NCBI GenBank assembly: GCA_029718625.1
Contig: CM056381.1
Span: 57,592,157-57,656,156 of the forward strand
Origin: Synaphobranchus kaupii
Taxonomy: Eukaryota; Chordata; Actinopteri; Anguilliformes; Synaphobranchidae
DNA: 64,000 bases
Direction: 5' to 3'
Shown here: in pieces, positions 54,072-64,000 of the stretch
Numbering within the stretch: position 1 is the stretch's first letter
Layout of the letters: every line of letters starts with the position of its first letter
The notes under the pieces: generated by a model
Seen by the model: only the letters and a program-made list of their open reading frames with translations
Told to the model about the DNA's origin: nothing
Databases searched by the model: none
Program-made: the position numbers and the translations under genes

Positions 54072-54521
54072 TTAACTCACGCAGACCCCCTAGTGGCCAT
54101 GGCGCCGGCACCAAGAGATTGCTCAACTGAGACATTCATTGCTCCTGCAACCAAACTGAGTGGAAACAACAAACAACAAACAAATGTGTCTTAGCTTTAT
54201 TAGGACACGATTTGTGACATCTCTGCTGAATAAGGAGTTTCTAAGTGTCACTATTGTCGCGTAGCTGGTCCGTTTAACAAGCAACCACCCACCCAGTCTC
54301 ACCTGCAACTATACCTACCCATGCATGACACAGTAGATACTAGTGTCTATCTGTGAGTTTGTAAAAATATTTTTTCACTACCAACTATTCGTATTCCATC
54401 ATAGCAACAAGTTAAAGCCAACAATAGCCTGAACGTATGCCAACACAGCTGTGAAAATCCCTGCTCACTTAAATGCACAAGTGGTGAGAATTGACCAAAT
54501 TTGGCATTTGCGTGAAGGGGT
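54072..54521 (-). repeat. Repeat 'A' copy 3, shortened
   Basis: Reverse complement of the two ends of copy 1 (CCCCCTAGTGGCCATG, ACAACAAACAA, CCCAGTCTCACCTGCAACTA), with the middle deleted. It ends GCGTGAAGGGGTT. It shows the uninterrupted target of mariner-like element B. Confidence 0.7.
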
Positions 54522-54596
54522 TAAGCTTCCTTCGTAGCATAGGCTACCCCCTGGTTTGATATGCAGTTAACAGGTTAGTTAGGGATTTCCTACTTT

Positions 54597-54904
54597 AACC
54601 CCTTCACGCAGATGCTGATTTTGGTCAATTGTCACCTATTTAGGGGGTGTTCTATTTAAGGCTTTAGAACTCCAGGTGTAAACATCACAGAAACTTGAAA
54701 AATGGCTTAAATGAAATGGCTTATTTTCATAATTTATGTCAAAATAAAGTGCCACAAATGCAAAGAAATCTTGGAAAAAATTGTTAGTTTGCGTTGAAAT
54801 ACAGAGCTACTGTATGTAAGAGAAACAGGTAAAAATGTATACATTTACTGGATCACAGACTCCTTGTCCACAAGTATGAAATATCTGAGGGTGCTATGCA
54901 GAAC
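54597..54904 (+). repeat. Repeat 'A' copy 4, left end
   Basis: AACCCCTTCACGCAGATGCT, then GTTCTATTTAAGGCTTTAGA and ACTCCAGGTGTAAACATC: the element-E target without the insertion. Truncated by the Tc1-like element that follows. Confidence 0.75.
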
Positions 54905-55140
54905 TACAAACTCTTATTCCAAAAAAGTTGGGACAGTGTATAAAATAAAAAAAATAAAAATTGAAATTTGCAAATCCTTTTCGACCCGTATTCAATTGAA
55001 AACAATACAAAGACAAGATATTTAATGTTTTAACCAATCAACTTTTTGTAAATATATGCTAATATATTAATATTTTTTCTAACTTTGATGGCTGCAACAC
55101 ATCCCAAAAAGTTGGGACAGGGGCATATTTACCATATTTA

Positions 55141-55500
55141 CCACTGTGTTACATCACCTTTCCTTTTAACAACACTCAGTAATCTTTTGGACACTAATTT
55201 TTGTACTTTTGAAAGCGGAATTTTTTCCCATTCTTGCTTGATATAAGACTTCAGCTGCTCAACAGTCCGGGGTGTCTTGCTTAAAGAAGCAGGGACGTCC
55301 CTGAACAAGACATTGTCTAGATGGCAGCATATGTTGCTCCAAAATGCATAAGTACCCTTCAGCATTAATGGCACCTTCACAGATGTGCAAGTTACCCATG
55401 CCATGGGCAATAACACACCCCCATACCATGACAGACGCTGGCTTTTGAACCTTGCGTTGGTAACAATCGGGATGGTCCTTTTCCTCTTTGGCCCAGAGAA
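55141..55500 (-). pseudogene. Tc1-like transposase remnant
   Basis: The minus strand reads [20 protein letters not shown] then, in frame to the stop, [20 protein letters not shown] and LLSVVKRKGDVTQW, the C-terminal tail of this family. The block that should carry the catalytic Asp and Glu is deleted between them (around 55275-55330), and a frameshift precedes it. Confidence 0.7.
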
Positions 55501-55502
55501 CA

Positions 55503-57330
55503 CAACGGGCCCTATCTTACACCCGGCGCAAAGCGGCGCTAACCCAAACGCAAGTGACTTTGCTATCTTACACCCGGCGCTAGGTCCATAATAACGCCTA
55601 GCGCTCACATCCTTTAACTAGCATGTATTCTTGCGCCATCACAAGTGAACTGGGCGTGTTGGTCTTAAGATGAGGAGTGGCCAGGATTCTTTTTGGTGTA
55701 TTGCTATCTTGAGCTACATAGGCGTGTGCACAACGCGCATACCCTCCTGTCTGTTACACACAGGGGCGTGCACAAGCATGACTAAAATATCTAGATCACA
55801 GTGTGAAATATTATTATTGTGTAGGCTATATCAAAAATGCATAATAATAAAAGGTTCCATAGGTCCACATACCTTTCCCTCGGCGAAGGGAAACGATGGC
55901 ACATTTCATTGCTCTCAGCCCACTCCATCAACATCCAGGCGATGTGCGATAGTACGGGACAATGGCTATCCATTAAAAAGGAGCTGATAACACCTATATC
56001 AAGCCTAATGCGCGAATTGTCATTTGCACCTAATGCGTGAATTGTCATTCAATGGAAAACTCGCGTACTGCAATAGACGGACATTTGCGTTCTGAAAATG
56101 CGCTTCAGATGTCATTACAATACAGCTCTGTTTATCTAGGAATACAGCCTGTAAGTAGGCTAAATAGAATGGTTTGTGACTGAAAAAAGATCAAAACCTT
56201 GTACAGTGAATATTGCTTTTATTGTTTTTCAAATAGCCTAGGCTACAGCGGACTCGCTGTGATAATGTTTTTTCGATAGACTATGGTTAAAAAACGAAGA
56301 TAAATGTCATCATGTTAACTGAATTGTAGGCTAACCTTAGCTATTCTTCGTCCTTCATATTTTATGGACAAGGTTTCCATACCCTCAGCTTATTAAAACC
56401 CCGCTGATTTCACCTGTTATTCCATAACTGAACAAAAGATTTTAAAGAGAACTAAGCGTCTAATTAGAAACGAAATTTGCAGCACGTTACACAATTAATT
56501 TAGAATTAATTTTAATTTCATTATCTGCATGTTCGCTTTACAGGAGCAAGTCTGTTTCCCCTGCTGTACATCGCACTTTTCACGGTCTTCCTGGGATAGT
56601 GAATCGTTTTAAAGTATTACGCTACGAGTAAAACAGGTTGGTCACATTTCCATAAGCAGGACATTATAAAACAAGGGAAAATATGCTGAACCTATGGGTT
56701 GCCAACCTGACAGATTTGTTGTATTTAGTGTCATCATTAATGCAAAATAACGTTAGTTATGTTATTAATCAAAATTAGCATGCAGGTAGCCTAATGAACT
56801 TCGGATGAAGCTTGAACATGAGTTCATTGCATAATCAAACGAAATTCGTTAAACAAGCAGGCTAATTTGGCTTTTTCTAAGGTGAGAAGGAAGCAATTGG
56901 TCGCTTATTCTCAGCTGTTGCAGGTGCTTTTAACGAAATCTAACAGCATGTATTTTGTAAACAGCACTGTCAGGAATTACCGGGAACTCATAATACTACT
57001 ACTGCTACTGATCCATATAGCCTATTCCTTGATCGCACTAAACACGCACGAGCATGTCTGTTTCGCCATCATAAGCAATCCGCCAAGGTGGAAAAGCAGG
57101 CTTTTAAAGGGAATGGGATATGACATTTTGATTGGTTTATTGCATGTCACGCCCAAGACACACCTATAATTAATGAAGAGACTAGGTTCAGCCCAGATGC
57201 ACCTTGCGCCGTGCTTAGCGCCCAAAAAACACGCCGTTAAAATAGCAAAAGTGGACTTGGACACGCCCTAAATGGACTTAGCGCCATGCGCTTAGACTAA
57301 GCAACAAGATCAAGAGCACAGGAGCACAGG
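55503..57330 (+). mobile_element. Large hAT-like repeat 'C' copy 2
   Basis: Starts GGGCCCTATCTTACACCCGG with an internal near-repeat of the same words 55 bases on, and ends in the G+C-rich GCGCC/GCGC words around 57205-57297. About 1.8 kb with no transposase. Matches copies at 25474-27374 and 35297-40207. The family assignment to hAT comes from the AGGGCTCTAT-type end and is not proven. Confidence 0.65.
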
Positions 57331-57541
57331 TTTCCACTTTGCATCAGTCCATCGAGCTCAAGCTCAAGCCCAGAGAAGTCGACGGCGTTTCTGGATGTTG
57401 TTGATGGCTTACGCTTTGTGTAGTAGAGTCTTAACTTGGATTTGTAGATGTTGTGACGAACTGTGTTTACTGACAATGGTTTTCCGAAATATTCCCGAGG
57501 TTATATTCATTACAGAAGCATGTCGGTTTTTAATGCAGTGC

Positions 57542-58974
57542 CGTCTAGGGTTGTCACGATACCAGAATTTTAATCTTCGATACGATACTAGTATAAAAAA
57601 AACGATACTCGATACCTTTTTCGATACCACGGCACACAAAAAGTCCTAGGCACACAAAATAGGATACCTTTTTTTATTATTATTATTAACAACCTGCACA
57701 CAGTGCTGGTACAGAAAAAGTCACTGAACACAGAACAAGATTAACATTATTATTACTATTCTTAAATGTTTTCCCTACCTTGTAGGCCTACACATTATGT
57801 TGTTATTATTGCTTTTAGTATTATTTCTTTTTTCTCTCTAATGTTGCTTCACTTGTAAACACAGTACAGTCTCAGTGGGTTTCCCCTGTAAACAAAGGAT
57901 AAATAAAATAAAACAAGAACATTCCAATTGCAAGGGTCTGGGTGTCCTTTGCAGCTTCTCTCTGATGCTATATGAGAGAAAATCCAATTTCATGTATTTT
58001 TATACAATTAAAATTAATAAAACTTTCTGTAAGGTCCAACATCACTGGCAGTAATCAATGCGCAAGATCAGCCAGCTATTTTACGTTAGCTAACGTTGGC
58101 TGATTCCAACTAAAATATATTCCAAATTTGTTTGAAAAATACCAGTAAATGGCGCTTTTAACTAACTAGGCCTATTTAACTTTATAAATGTGATTAATTA
58201 CACACTTATTTTATTTAAAACAATAGTGTTTGCTCCTTCATGTGTGCATTCAGATCAGTCTCTGCTCATGTTCAATGACTGTTTCCCATATTCCTAAACT
58301 AAACATCGGTTAAGTTCTTCCAAATATCGTTCTATGTCTTTGGAATTACAGTGTGAAAATTAAAATGACAAACAACGAAAAACCTTGATTATCCTTATGA
58401 TTCAAATTACCCTACAAACTTTGGCTTTACGTAAATTATGTGAGAGATTAGTGAATTCCTGTCCAATCAGCGACATCAAATTTGGTATCTTGGAGCTATC
58501 CAACTGGGTAGTGCAAGCTGTCCAACTGCGTGGCGCGGGCTGTCCAACTGGGTCGCGCGCGCTATCCAACTGGATATGTGGTGTCTAGTTTGCGTCGGCT
58601 TTTGAACTGTTCGGCCTACCATAGAAAAGGCCATCCGATGCCTTCTACCATTTGCAACAACATAGCCTACATGTGCGAGGCAGGTTTTTCTACACCGAAA
58701 ATACTCAAAATAAAACAAAGAGTGTGTCTGCATGTGGAGGATGCCATGCAATTGTCACTAAGAATCACTACAACACAGAATCAACATACTATGCAGGAAT
58801 GTCCATGCACATCCATCTCACAAGTGAGGATAGGCCTAAGTTTTATTTTTGTTGTGAGATTTGAACTTTTTGCTAGAGGTCTGTTAAGGGGGCCTTGGCA
58901 TGGGTTTGAGAACCCCTGCTCTATACAGTATGGAATCTTTTGCTGCATGACATTTCTCTAGTCTTTTTCAAAAA
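57542..58974. repeat. hAT-like end fragments and unrecognised DNA
   Basis: TAGGGTTGTCACGATACCAG with GATACGATACTAG/CGATACTCGATACC (57542-57630) is a common hAT-type end in fish. GGGTTTGAGAACCCCTG near 58902-58918 is another hAT-like end. A short tandem motif TCCAACTG-GGTxGCGCG repeats four times at about 58498-58570. No gene is seen; the 143-codon ORF at 58530-58961 has no family features. Confidence 0.45.
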
Positions 58975-60429
58975 TGTTCCATTACTCCAAGAAACGTTTT
59001 ACAGTCTTCGAGCACATATCAGTGCACAATAAATTGGAATGAGTATTTTCCATGCCCTAAGTGACAAGTATGCCCAGGGAGATACTAATATGCAATAGTC
59101 TGTAATATGTACGATAAGATTACAATAAAATAATATTCCACCATCAAGAAAATACTGGGAAATGTTCTAGCTTCCCAGCAAATCAAACATAAAACAAGAC
59201 TGAGCCGCCTATAAACGCTTATACTACAGTATGTGAAATGCACTCAAAATGCAAAAATAACAATATCAAGCATATGGCACAAGAGTGGAAAGACTAACGT
59301 ACATATTTGAAATATTACAAAATTTGTCATGTTTGTAGGAATATTCTCCAATAGAATCAATACTATGGTATATAAATTTACTTCTAAACCACTCCCAAAA
59401 TCCATGTAAGCAAAGCTAGGATTTTCTCTAGCCATGCTGACGAGTTGGCCAAATTAGTAAAAACTTGCGAAAATAATGGTAGGATTGTATATTTATGAAT
59501 ATTTAGTAGTAGATATTGACAGTAGAATGACAGGGTATAATTACATAAGAATTTCACTTGTTCATTTTGCTTTTGAGTGAACAGGGCTTTCCACGGCTGT
59601 ATTGGCATACGTTCGGGCTATTGTTGGGTTTATCTTGTTGCTATGACGGAATACAAATTTTTGGTGGTGAAAAAATATTTTTATGAACACAGATAGACAC
59701 TATTGTCCACTGTGTCATGCATGGGTAGGTATAGTTGCAGGTGAGACTGGGTGGAGGGTTGTTTGTTAAATGGACTAGCTACATGACAATAGTGGCACTT
59801 AGAAAATCCTTATTTGGCAGAGTTGTCACAAATCGTGTACTAATAAAGCTAGAACACAGAGGGATTTACTAAGGACACAGTCACAGGGCAAAACTATAAC
59901 CTATATTGACTCTTTTGCGGTCGCAAATACCACCACATTAACGACGCAAAGAAATTAAACGCCCCCATTCACAATTTTTGTGGTAGGAGACACCTATAAA
60001 TATTCCATCTATAACAATCACCCGTCCATATTAAAAGGTGCTAATAAATGGATACGGACCAGGCACAAGTCGCAAGAAAACTAAAAGAAAAATAAAATTA
60101 CAATTTACGAGGTAGACCTACATACACTACGCTATATTGCAGCATATACAACACCAACGGAGAGGAGAAAATTTTGGAATGACACATACAAAATAAATTT
60201 ATGAACAGTAGACGATAAAGAAAATATGGCGTTATTTTAGAAAAATATAATACAATATAATGTGGGCAAATGACACAGGTGTTATTCCAACTAAGGAAAG
60301 AATACTAACACAAATATAATAACAGATGGAAAGTTCCCAGCAAAATGAGCAACTCATGAACTTGTGAAGGGAGACGACCACAGTGAGTTTGCAAGTACAA
60401 CTGTTTTCACAATTTATTGGGATGGCAGG

Positions 60430-60665
60430 TATGCCATCCGCCAAGTTACGGCTTGGCGGGGCATGCCCCATACCTATACAGCACTGAGAGTTTGGCACTT
60501 TTCAGGGTTTCCTACAGAAGTAACCACAATGACCATAGACTCTCAGCCCTTAAAAACATTAACTTCAGTATGTTCTGACCTCTTGTAACCACACAGCATT
60601 CAGATACAACTTCACACATCCACACAATAAAGCCCCAAACTTGGGTTATTTTGCAGTTTTTCTCC
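60430..60665. repeat. Dispersed repeat, inverted partner of 11635-11835
   Basis: Contains CACACAATAAAGCCCCAAAC and AGGGTTTCCTACAGAAGTAA, complementary in order to the copy in smc6. Confidence 0.65.
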
Positions 60666-60671
60666 TTCCTC

Positions 60672-60708
60672 TTCTGCTTCTTCTTCTTCTTCTTATTCTT
60701 CTTCCCAT
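60672..60708. repeat. (TTC)n-rich tract
   Basis: Imperfect CTTCTT repeats. A second TAA/AAG-rich tract lies at 61505-61537. Confidence 0.85.
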
Positions 60709-60883
60709 TTTTCCTGCCAAACTGCCTGCCTCCGTCGCGATGTTATCCAATGGGGAGAATTATTCTTTGAGGGTATGGTCCGTATACCTGCTCATCAAGC
60801 TTATCGTCCAATAAAAACGCTTCATACTAATGTTTTTTAATGTTAATGTAGCTAATGGCTTCATGTTTTCCAAGAAGCTACTG

Positions 60884-60955
60884 TCGCTTAGTGGTTAAAA
60901 CTGCAGTCTCTCACACAGTAGATTGTGGGTTTGAGCCCAGCAGGGCACATGTGTA
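60884..60955 (+). mobile_element. tRNA-like SINE head
   Basis: TAGTGGTTAAAACTGCAG (A-box-like) and GGGTTTGAGCCC (B-box-like) sit about 35 bases apart in a 72-base stretch. The stems do not pair well enough for a working tRNA. Confidence 0.5.
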
Positions 60956-62380
60956 TTTTCCACAAAAACAATGTGCAACTGTTAAGTACTTTTCATTTCT
61001 TAGACTGTTATTATTTTCACATTGACACATTAACAAATTTTTATTGCAAAGGCAAAAGAGGTTTACAATATTAACTGTTCAATGTTTCACTTGTATTTCA
61101 CTTGTACTATATCACACCGTCCCCAAACCGGACGCTCGCTTTTGTCTGGTTTGGGGAGGATGTTACGCTCTGCTCTTGCGGTCATGACTGACTGACTGAC
61201 TGTGGAAACCGCTTGCCTCGGCCAACATTTCTTTATTCATTAATTTCTTCACTTCAGCTCTGTTCACTTTATCCTTTTCACACATAACACAAGGATTAAG
61301 AATTTACGATAATAGCCTACATTAAGAATTGAGGATAGCCTCTTTTAAGCTGCAAGCCTTTAAGCGATCGGATTTATAAACCGTCCCCAAACATATCTGA
61401 TACATGGTTAGTCACTTATAAATAAATAGATAGCCTCCGAATGTGGCTCTAGTCTACGCTACTCTGCTGATAATGTAGCTTACTGCAAACACTTTTAATT
61501 ATGATAATAATAATAATAATAAGAAGAAGAAGAATAATCTCTGGTATGTACTTTCTTAGTAGTATCTACTGTTTTCTTTCTGGCTAAGATTCCTGGGAAA
61601 TATGCGTTGTCCAATTAAGCTTGTTTGCCAACGTTACTTCCTGCTTCTCATCAGGAAGCAGAAACAAGCTAGGCTACTACGAAGCGAATCAACATGCATT
61701 ATAGCCTACATGCATTGCACTACAGAAAACTAAACTAAACCTAGCTGTCCGGTAACAAAACATTTCCCGCAGGTAACGTTCTACACTACCGGAAAAAAAC
61801 TCTGCTGTGCAGAAACTCACTAGCTCGCTCGCTAGCTCGTAGCCCATACATGGAAGGTTGGAGTTACGCATCCGGCAATCCAGTGTTGAATAGCCTAACA
61901 TTAAATGCATTTCATAGAATACTAATAACCCTATTTTAAAACTGTATTTCCATATTTTACTGATGCAAACTATTTAGGTTGTACTAGCTATTTAGGCTGT
62001 ATGTCTTTCAGCTAGAATGTGTTTGCGTCTAGCCCATTTTGTATGTATGTCTCCATGTAGACTTGGTTCATTAATTTACATGCTTCTTCATGATGCATAG
62101 CTCAGGTGGTGCTGTTCATTGTATTTCATTACACATTAAATACTGCTCATCTACAAACTCTTTTAATGTAATTGTGTGCTGTCTGTAATAGGATAACTGT
62201 TCTCATTCTTGTCAATAGAGGGCGTTATGGTTAAGCGAATGTCTGCATACATTTCTTTGGAATGCATGTCTCTCTCCGTGTTTATCTTCATGCATTATTC
62301 ATCATTAGTTAGCTATAAAAAATAAGTGATATCAGATCAAAAACGTCTACGACGTAAAAAAAGCCAAGGAACGACACTCG
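60956..62380. other. No gene recognised
   Basis: AT-rich sequence inside element D, with CTAGCTCGCTCGCTAGCTCG near 61820 and a microsatellite at 61505. No coding similarity. Confidence 0.45.
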
Positions 62381-62417
62381 CACTGCACTCCTTCGTTCCA
62401 CCGCCCGCACCCAGTGG

Positions 62418-62909
62418 TTGGCAGACCTCCACCGCACTGCAGCCTCCCAGTACACTCCAGGACAGCAGGTCTGGCTCTCCACCTCTACCATTCCCCTTCA
62501 GAGCACATCTAAGAAACTCCAACCCCGATTCATCGGCACCTACACCATTGATTCCGTCATTAACCCTTCCGCTATCAAACTCAATCTCCCCCCAGCCCTC
62601 AAAATCCACCCCACCTTCCACATCTCTCAGATTAAGCCCGTCTCCTCCAGCCCACTAAGCCCTCCGGCCGATCCCCCTCCGTCCCCCCGGATCAACGACA
62701 ATGCTCCTGCATACATGGTGCACCGGATACTGGACATCCGACGCAGGGGACGCGGGTTCCACTACCTGGTGGACTGGGAGGGTTACGGCCCAGAGGAGAA
62801 GAGCTGGATTTCCCGCCAGCTCATCCTTGACCCCTCCCTCATTCGGGACTTCCACTGGGACCATCCAGACAAGATCAAGCCCGGTGGGATGCCTGGAGGC
62901 GCCCGTTGA
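62418..62909 (+). pseudogene. Gypsy pol C-terminus: integrase tail and chromodomain
   Basis: A 163-codon open frame to [18 protein letters not shown] and [20 protein letters not shown] with [13 protein letters not shown] form the integrase GPY/F-type tail. [20 protein letters not shown] and [10 protein letters not shown] form the chromodomain, with its aromatic residues present, which in chromoviruses steers integration to modified histones. The frame is clean, but protease, RT, RNase H and the integrase core are absent. Confidence 0.93.
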
Positions 62910-62925
62910 GGGGGTGGGGGGGTAC

Positions 62926-63511
62926 TGTAACATCCGCCGTTTCCCTCCAGTCCACCTCCAGTTTCCTCCGTTTTCCCATTCCTTGTGTTTCATGTTTCAT
63001 GTTTTTCAGTTTACCCTGTTTCTGTGTTCATTGCAGGCTGGGTGTGGTCCCCGTTTAGTTCCTGGTTTCTCCCATGATTAGTTAGCCTACCACTCTTCCT
63101 CTCGCACACATTCCTCACTCCTTTTAATTGTTCAATTAGCCCTTTCACCTGTTCCTCTCTCTATGTAAGTTCCCCTCTTTCACAGTTTCGTTGCCAGTTC
63201 GTTTTCTCTGCTCCGTTTGAGATCACTCCCGGCCATTCTGTTTGGTACTCTGTTTGCCCTTAACCTGTTTGTTCTGTTCCTTGTTCCAGCCCGCCCAGCC
63301 TGCCTCCTGTTCTGCACGTACCAGCCCTGTCTCCTCTCCTGCCCCACTTTAGTTTGCCAACTCCGTTTCCAGCCCGTCACCTCTTACTTTTCCCTGCTTG
63401 CTTGCTTGCCTACTACTTTGCCTTGCCTAAATAAATATACTCCCTGGTGGAGTTTCATCGAGTTTGTCTCAGAGTCTTGCATTTGGGTCCAGTCCAGTAC
63501 TGAGTCGTAAC
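62926..63511 (+). repeat. Gypsy 3' LTR
   Basis: Begins TGTAACATCCGCCG right after the polypurine tract and ends GAGTCGTAACA, with short inverted TGT/ACA ends. An AATAAA poly(A) signal lies near 63430. No second LTR is in the window. Confidence 0.85.
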
Positions 63512-63756
63512 ACTCCACCCTGTTTTAACGTGTTCAGTCCAGGTATACAATATACTTGCAATCCCCGCAAGTTACATCCCAATAGCGATTTTGACTGAGT
63601 GCGACCGTAAATATTGCAACCTTGTAGCGACTGCTTTGGCGTTAGAAAAGCAGTCGCAATCCTTTAGTAAATCCAACCCTGAGTTTGTTGTTTCCACTTA
63701 TAGTTTGGTTGTAGGAGCAATGAATGTCTGAGGGTGCGTCGCAATATTCTTCACAC

Positions 63757-64000
63757 CTCCTTTCCTCCACTCCCCCACTACCACTCCTCTCCTACCAGGA
63801 AGTATGCAAAACTGCCTGAATGTTTCAAGTATTTGCATGTACAGTATAGAATGTACCTGAGATTGTGGTTTGCGTCGAGACATTAATTAATATGTAACCA
63901 TTAATACGTAATTAAGATGTAATCAGCAACACTAGATTGAAACACAAAGATCCATTTCCGGGGCACGTAGGAGAGGAGGTGGTAGTGGAGGAAAGGAGGG
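63757..64000. mobile_element. MITE running off the window end
   Basis: CCTCCTTTCCTCCACTCCCC...CTCCTCTCCTACC at 63757-63799 is complementary to GTAGGAGAGGAGGTGG...GGAGGAAAGGAGG at 63967-64000. The right terminus lies beyond the window. Confidence 0.65.

Larger units (their letters stand above)
54905..57541 (-). mobile_element. Fourth Tc1-like transposon, split by repeat C
   Basis: Left end TTCCAAAAAAGTTGGGACAG. 54905-55502 and about 57331-57541 are the two halves of one element: the right half resumes with CCACTTTGCATCAGTCCATC and the 5' coding region. The 1.8-kb repeat C copy 2 lies between. The right end is lost at a hAT-like terminus (57542). Confidence 0.75.
62380..63511 (+). mobile_element. 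Ty3/gypsy chromovirus-type retrotransposon, 3' end with LTR
   Basis: 5'-truncated: only the last part of pol (integrase C-terminus plus chromodomain), a G-rich polypurine tract (about 62909-62924) and one LTR remain. G+C content is much higher than in the surroundings. Confidence 0.9.
59860..63680. mobile_element. Element 'D' with GGATTTACTAA ends, itself invaded
   Basis: AGGGATTTACTAAGGACACA and TTTAGTAAATCCAACCCT are inverted ends; subterminal GCGGTCGC/GCGACTGC words fit one family. The uninterrupted target is at 24960-24980. It contains a tRNA-like stretch, microsatellites and the gypsy 3' end. Confidence 0.6.
58975..63733 (+). repeat. Repeat 'A' copy 2, interrupted
   Basis: 58975-59859 matches 23750-24975 of copy 1 (ACATATCAGTGCACA, TACAATAAAATAATATTCCA, GGTGAGACTGGGTGG), and 63681-63733 supplies its right part (TTTGTTGTTTCCACTTATAG, GGAGCAATGAATGTCT). 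Element D lies between. Confidence 0.7.

Noticed and set aside
55138..55608. 156-codon minus-strand ORF as a host gene
   Set aside because: Its end is the tail of a Tc1-like transposase and its start crosses into repeat C, so it is a chance fusion.
58530..58961. 143-codon plus-strand ORF
   Set aside because: Repeat-rich, no domain, no splice or conservation support, ends in hAT-like terminal sequence.
60884..60955. A functional tRNA gene
   Set aside because: A- and B-box-like words are present but acceptor and anticodon stems do not pair; it looks like a SINE head.
62326..62658. 110-codon Pro/Ser-rich plus-strand ORF
   Set aside because: A second frame over the gypsy integrase tail; composition comes from the C-rich retrotransposon sequence.

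Overview
The window is nuclear DNA of a ray-finned fish, most likely a teleost. The evidence is two vertebrate genes split by GT-AG introns, embedded in a repeat landscape typical of teleosts: many Tc1-like families, hAT-like and TTAA-target elements, a DIRS-type tyrosine-recombinase retrotransposon, a chromodomain Ty3/gypsy remnant, and tRNA- and 5S-headed SINEs. There are no prokaryotic features. The species cannot be fixed from the sequence.

Layout. (1) 1-20.3 kb, plus strand: the 3' half of smc6, twelve coding exons from 3110 to 19848 that join in one open frame of 511 residues. They cover the end of the hinge region, the return coiled coil and the C-terminal ATPase head. The 5' exons lie outside the window. 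(2) 21.4-27.8 kb: intergenic and almost entirely transposons within transposons. (3) 27.9-49.8 kb, minus strand: a complete nine-exon cytochrome P450 family 2 gene of 501 residues. Every coding exon is intact, although introns 1, 2 and 5 hold a DIRS element, a Harbinger fossil and several Tc1-like elements. The two genes converge tail to tail. (4) 49.8-64 kb: upstream of the P450, with no host gene seen; it holds Tc1-like and palindromic elements, repeat relics, and a gypsy 3' end with its LTR.

The two genes are functionally unrelated. SMC6 is a core subunit of the nuclear SMC5/6 genome-stability complex. The P450 is an ER-membrane monooxygenase. What the window shows best is a dated layering of insertions. 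For several elements a related repeat copy in the same window supplies the empty target site, which fixes element ends and target duplications directly. The least ordinary objects are a THAP-domain element with roughly 330-bp inverted ends inserted in a Tc1 transposase and then caught in a nearly identical 901-bp tandem duplication; a DIRS copy that keeps its internal complementary region but has lost its recombinase; and an approximately 820-bp near-perfect palindrome inside a Tc1-type element. I found no convincing new host gene or wholly new system.
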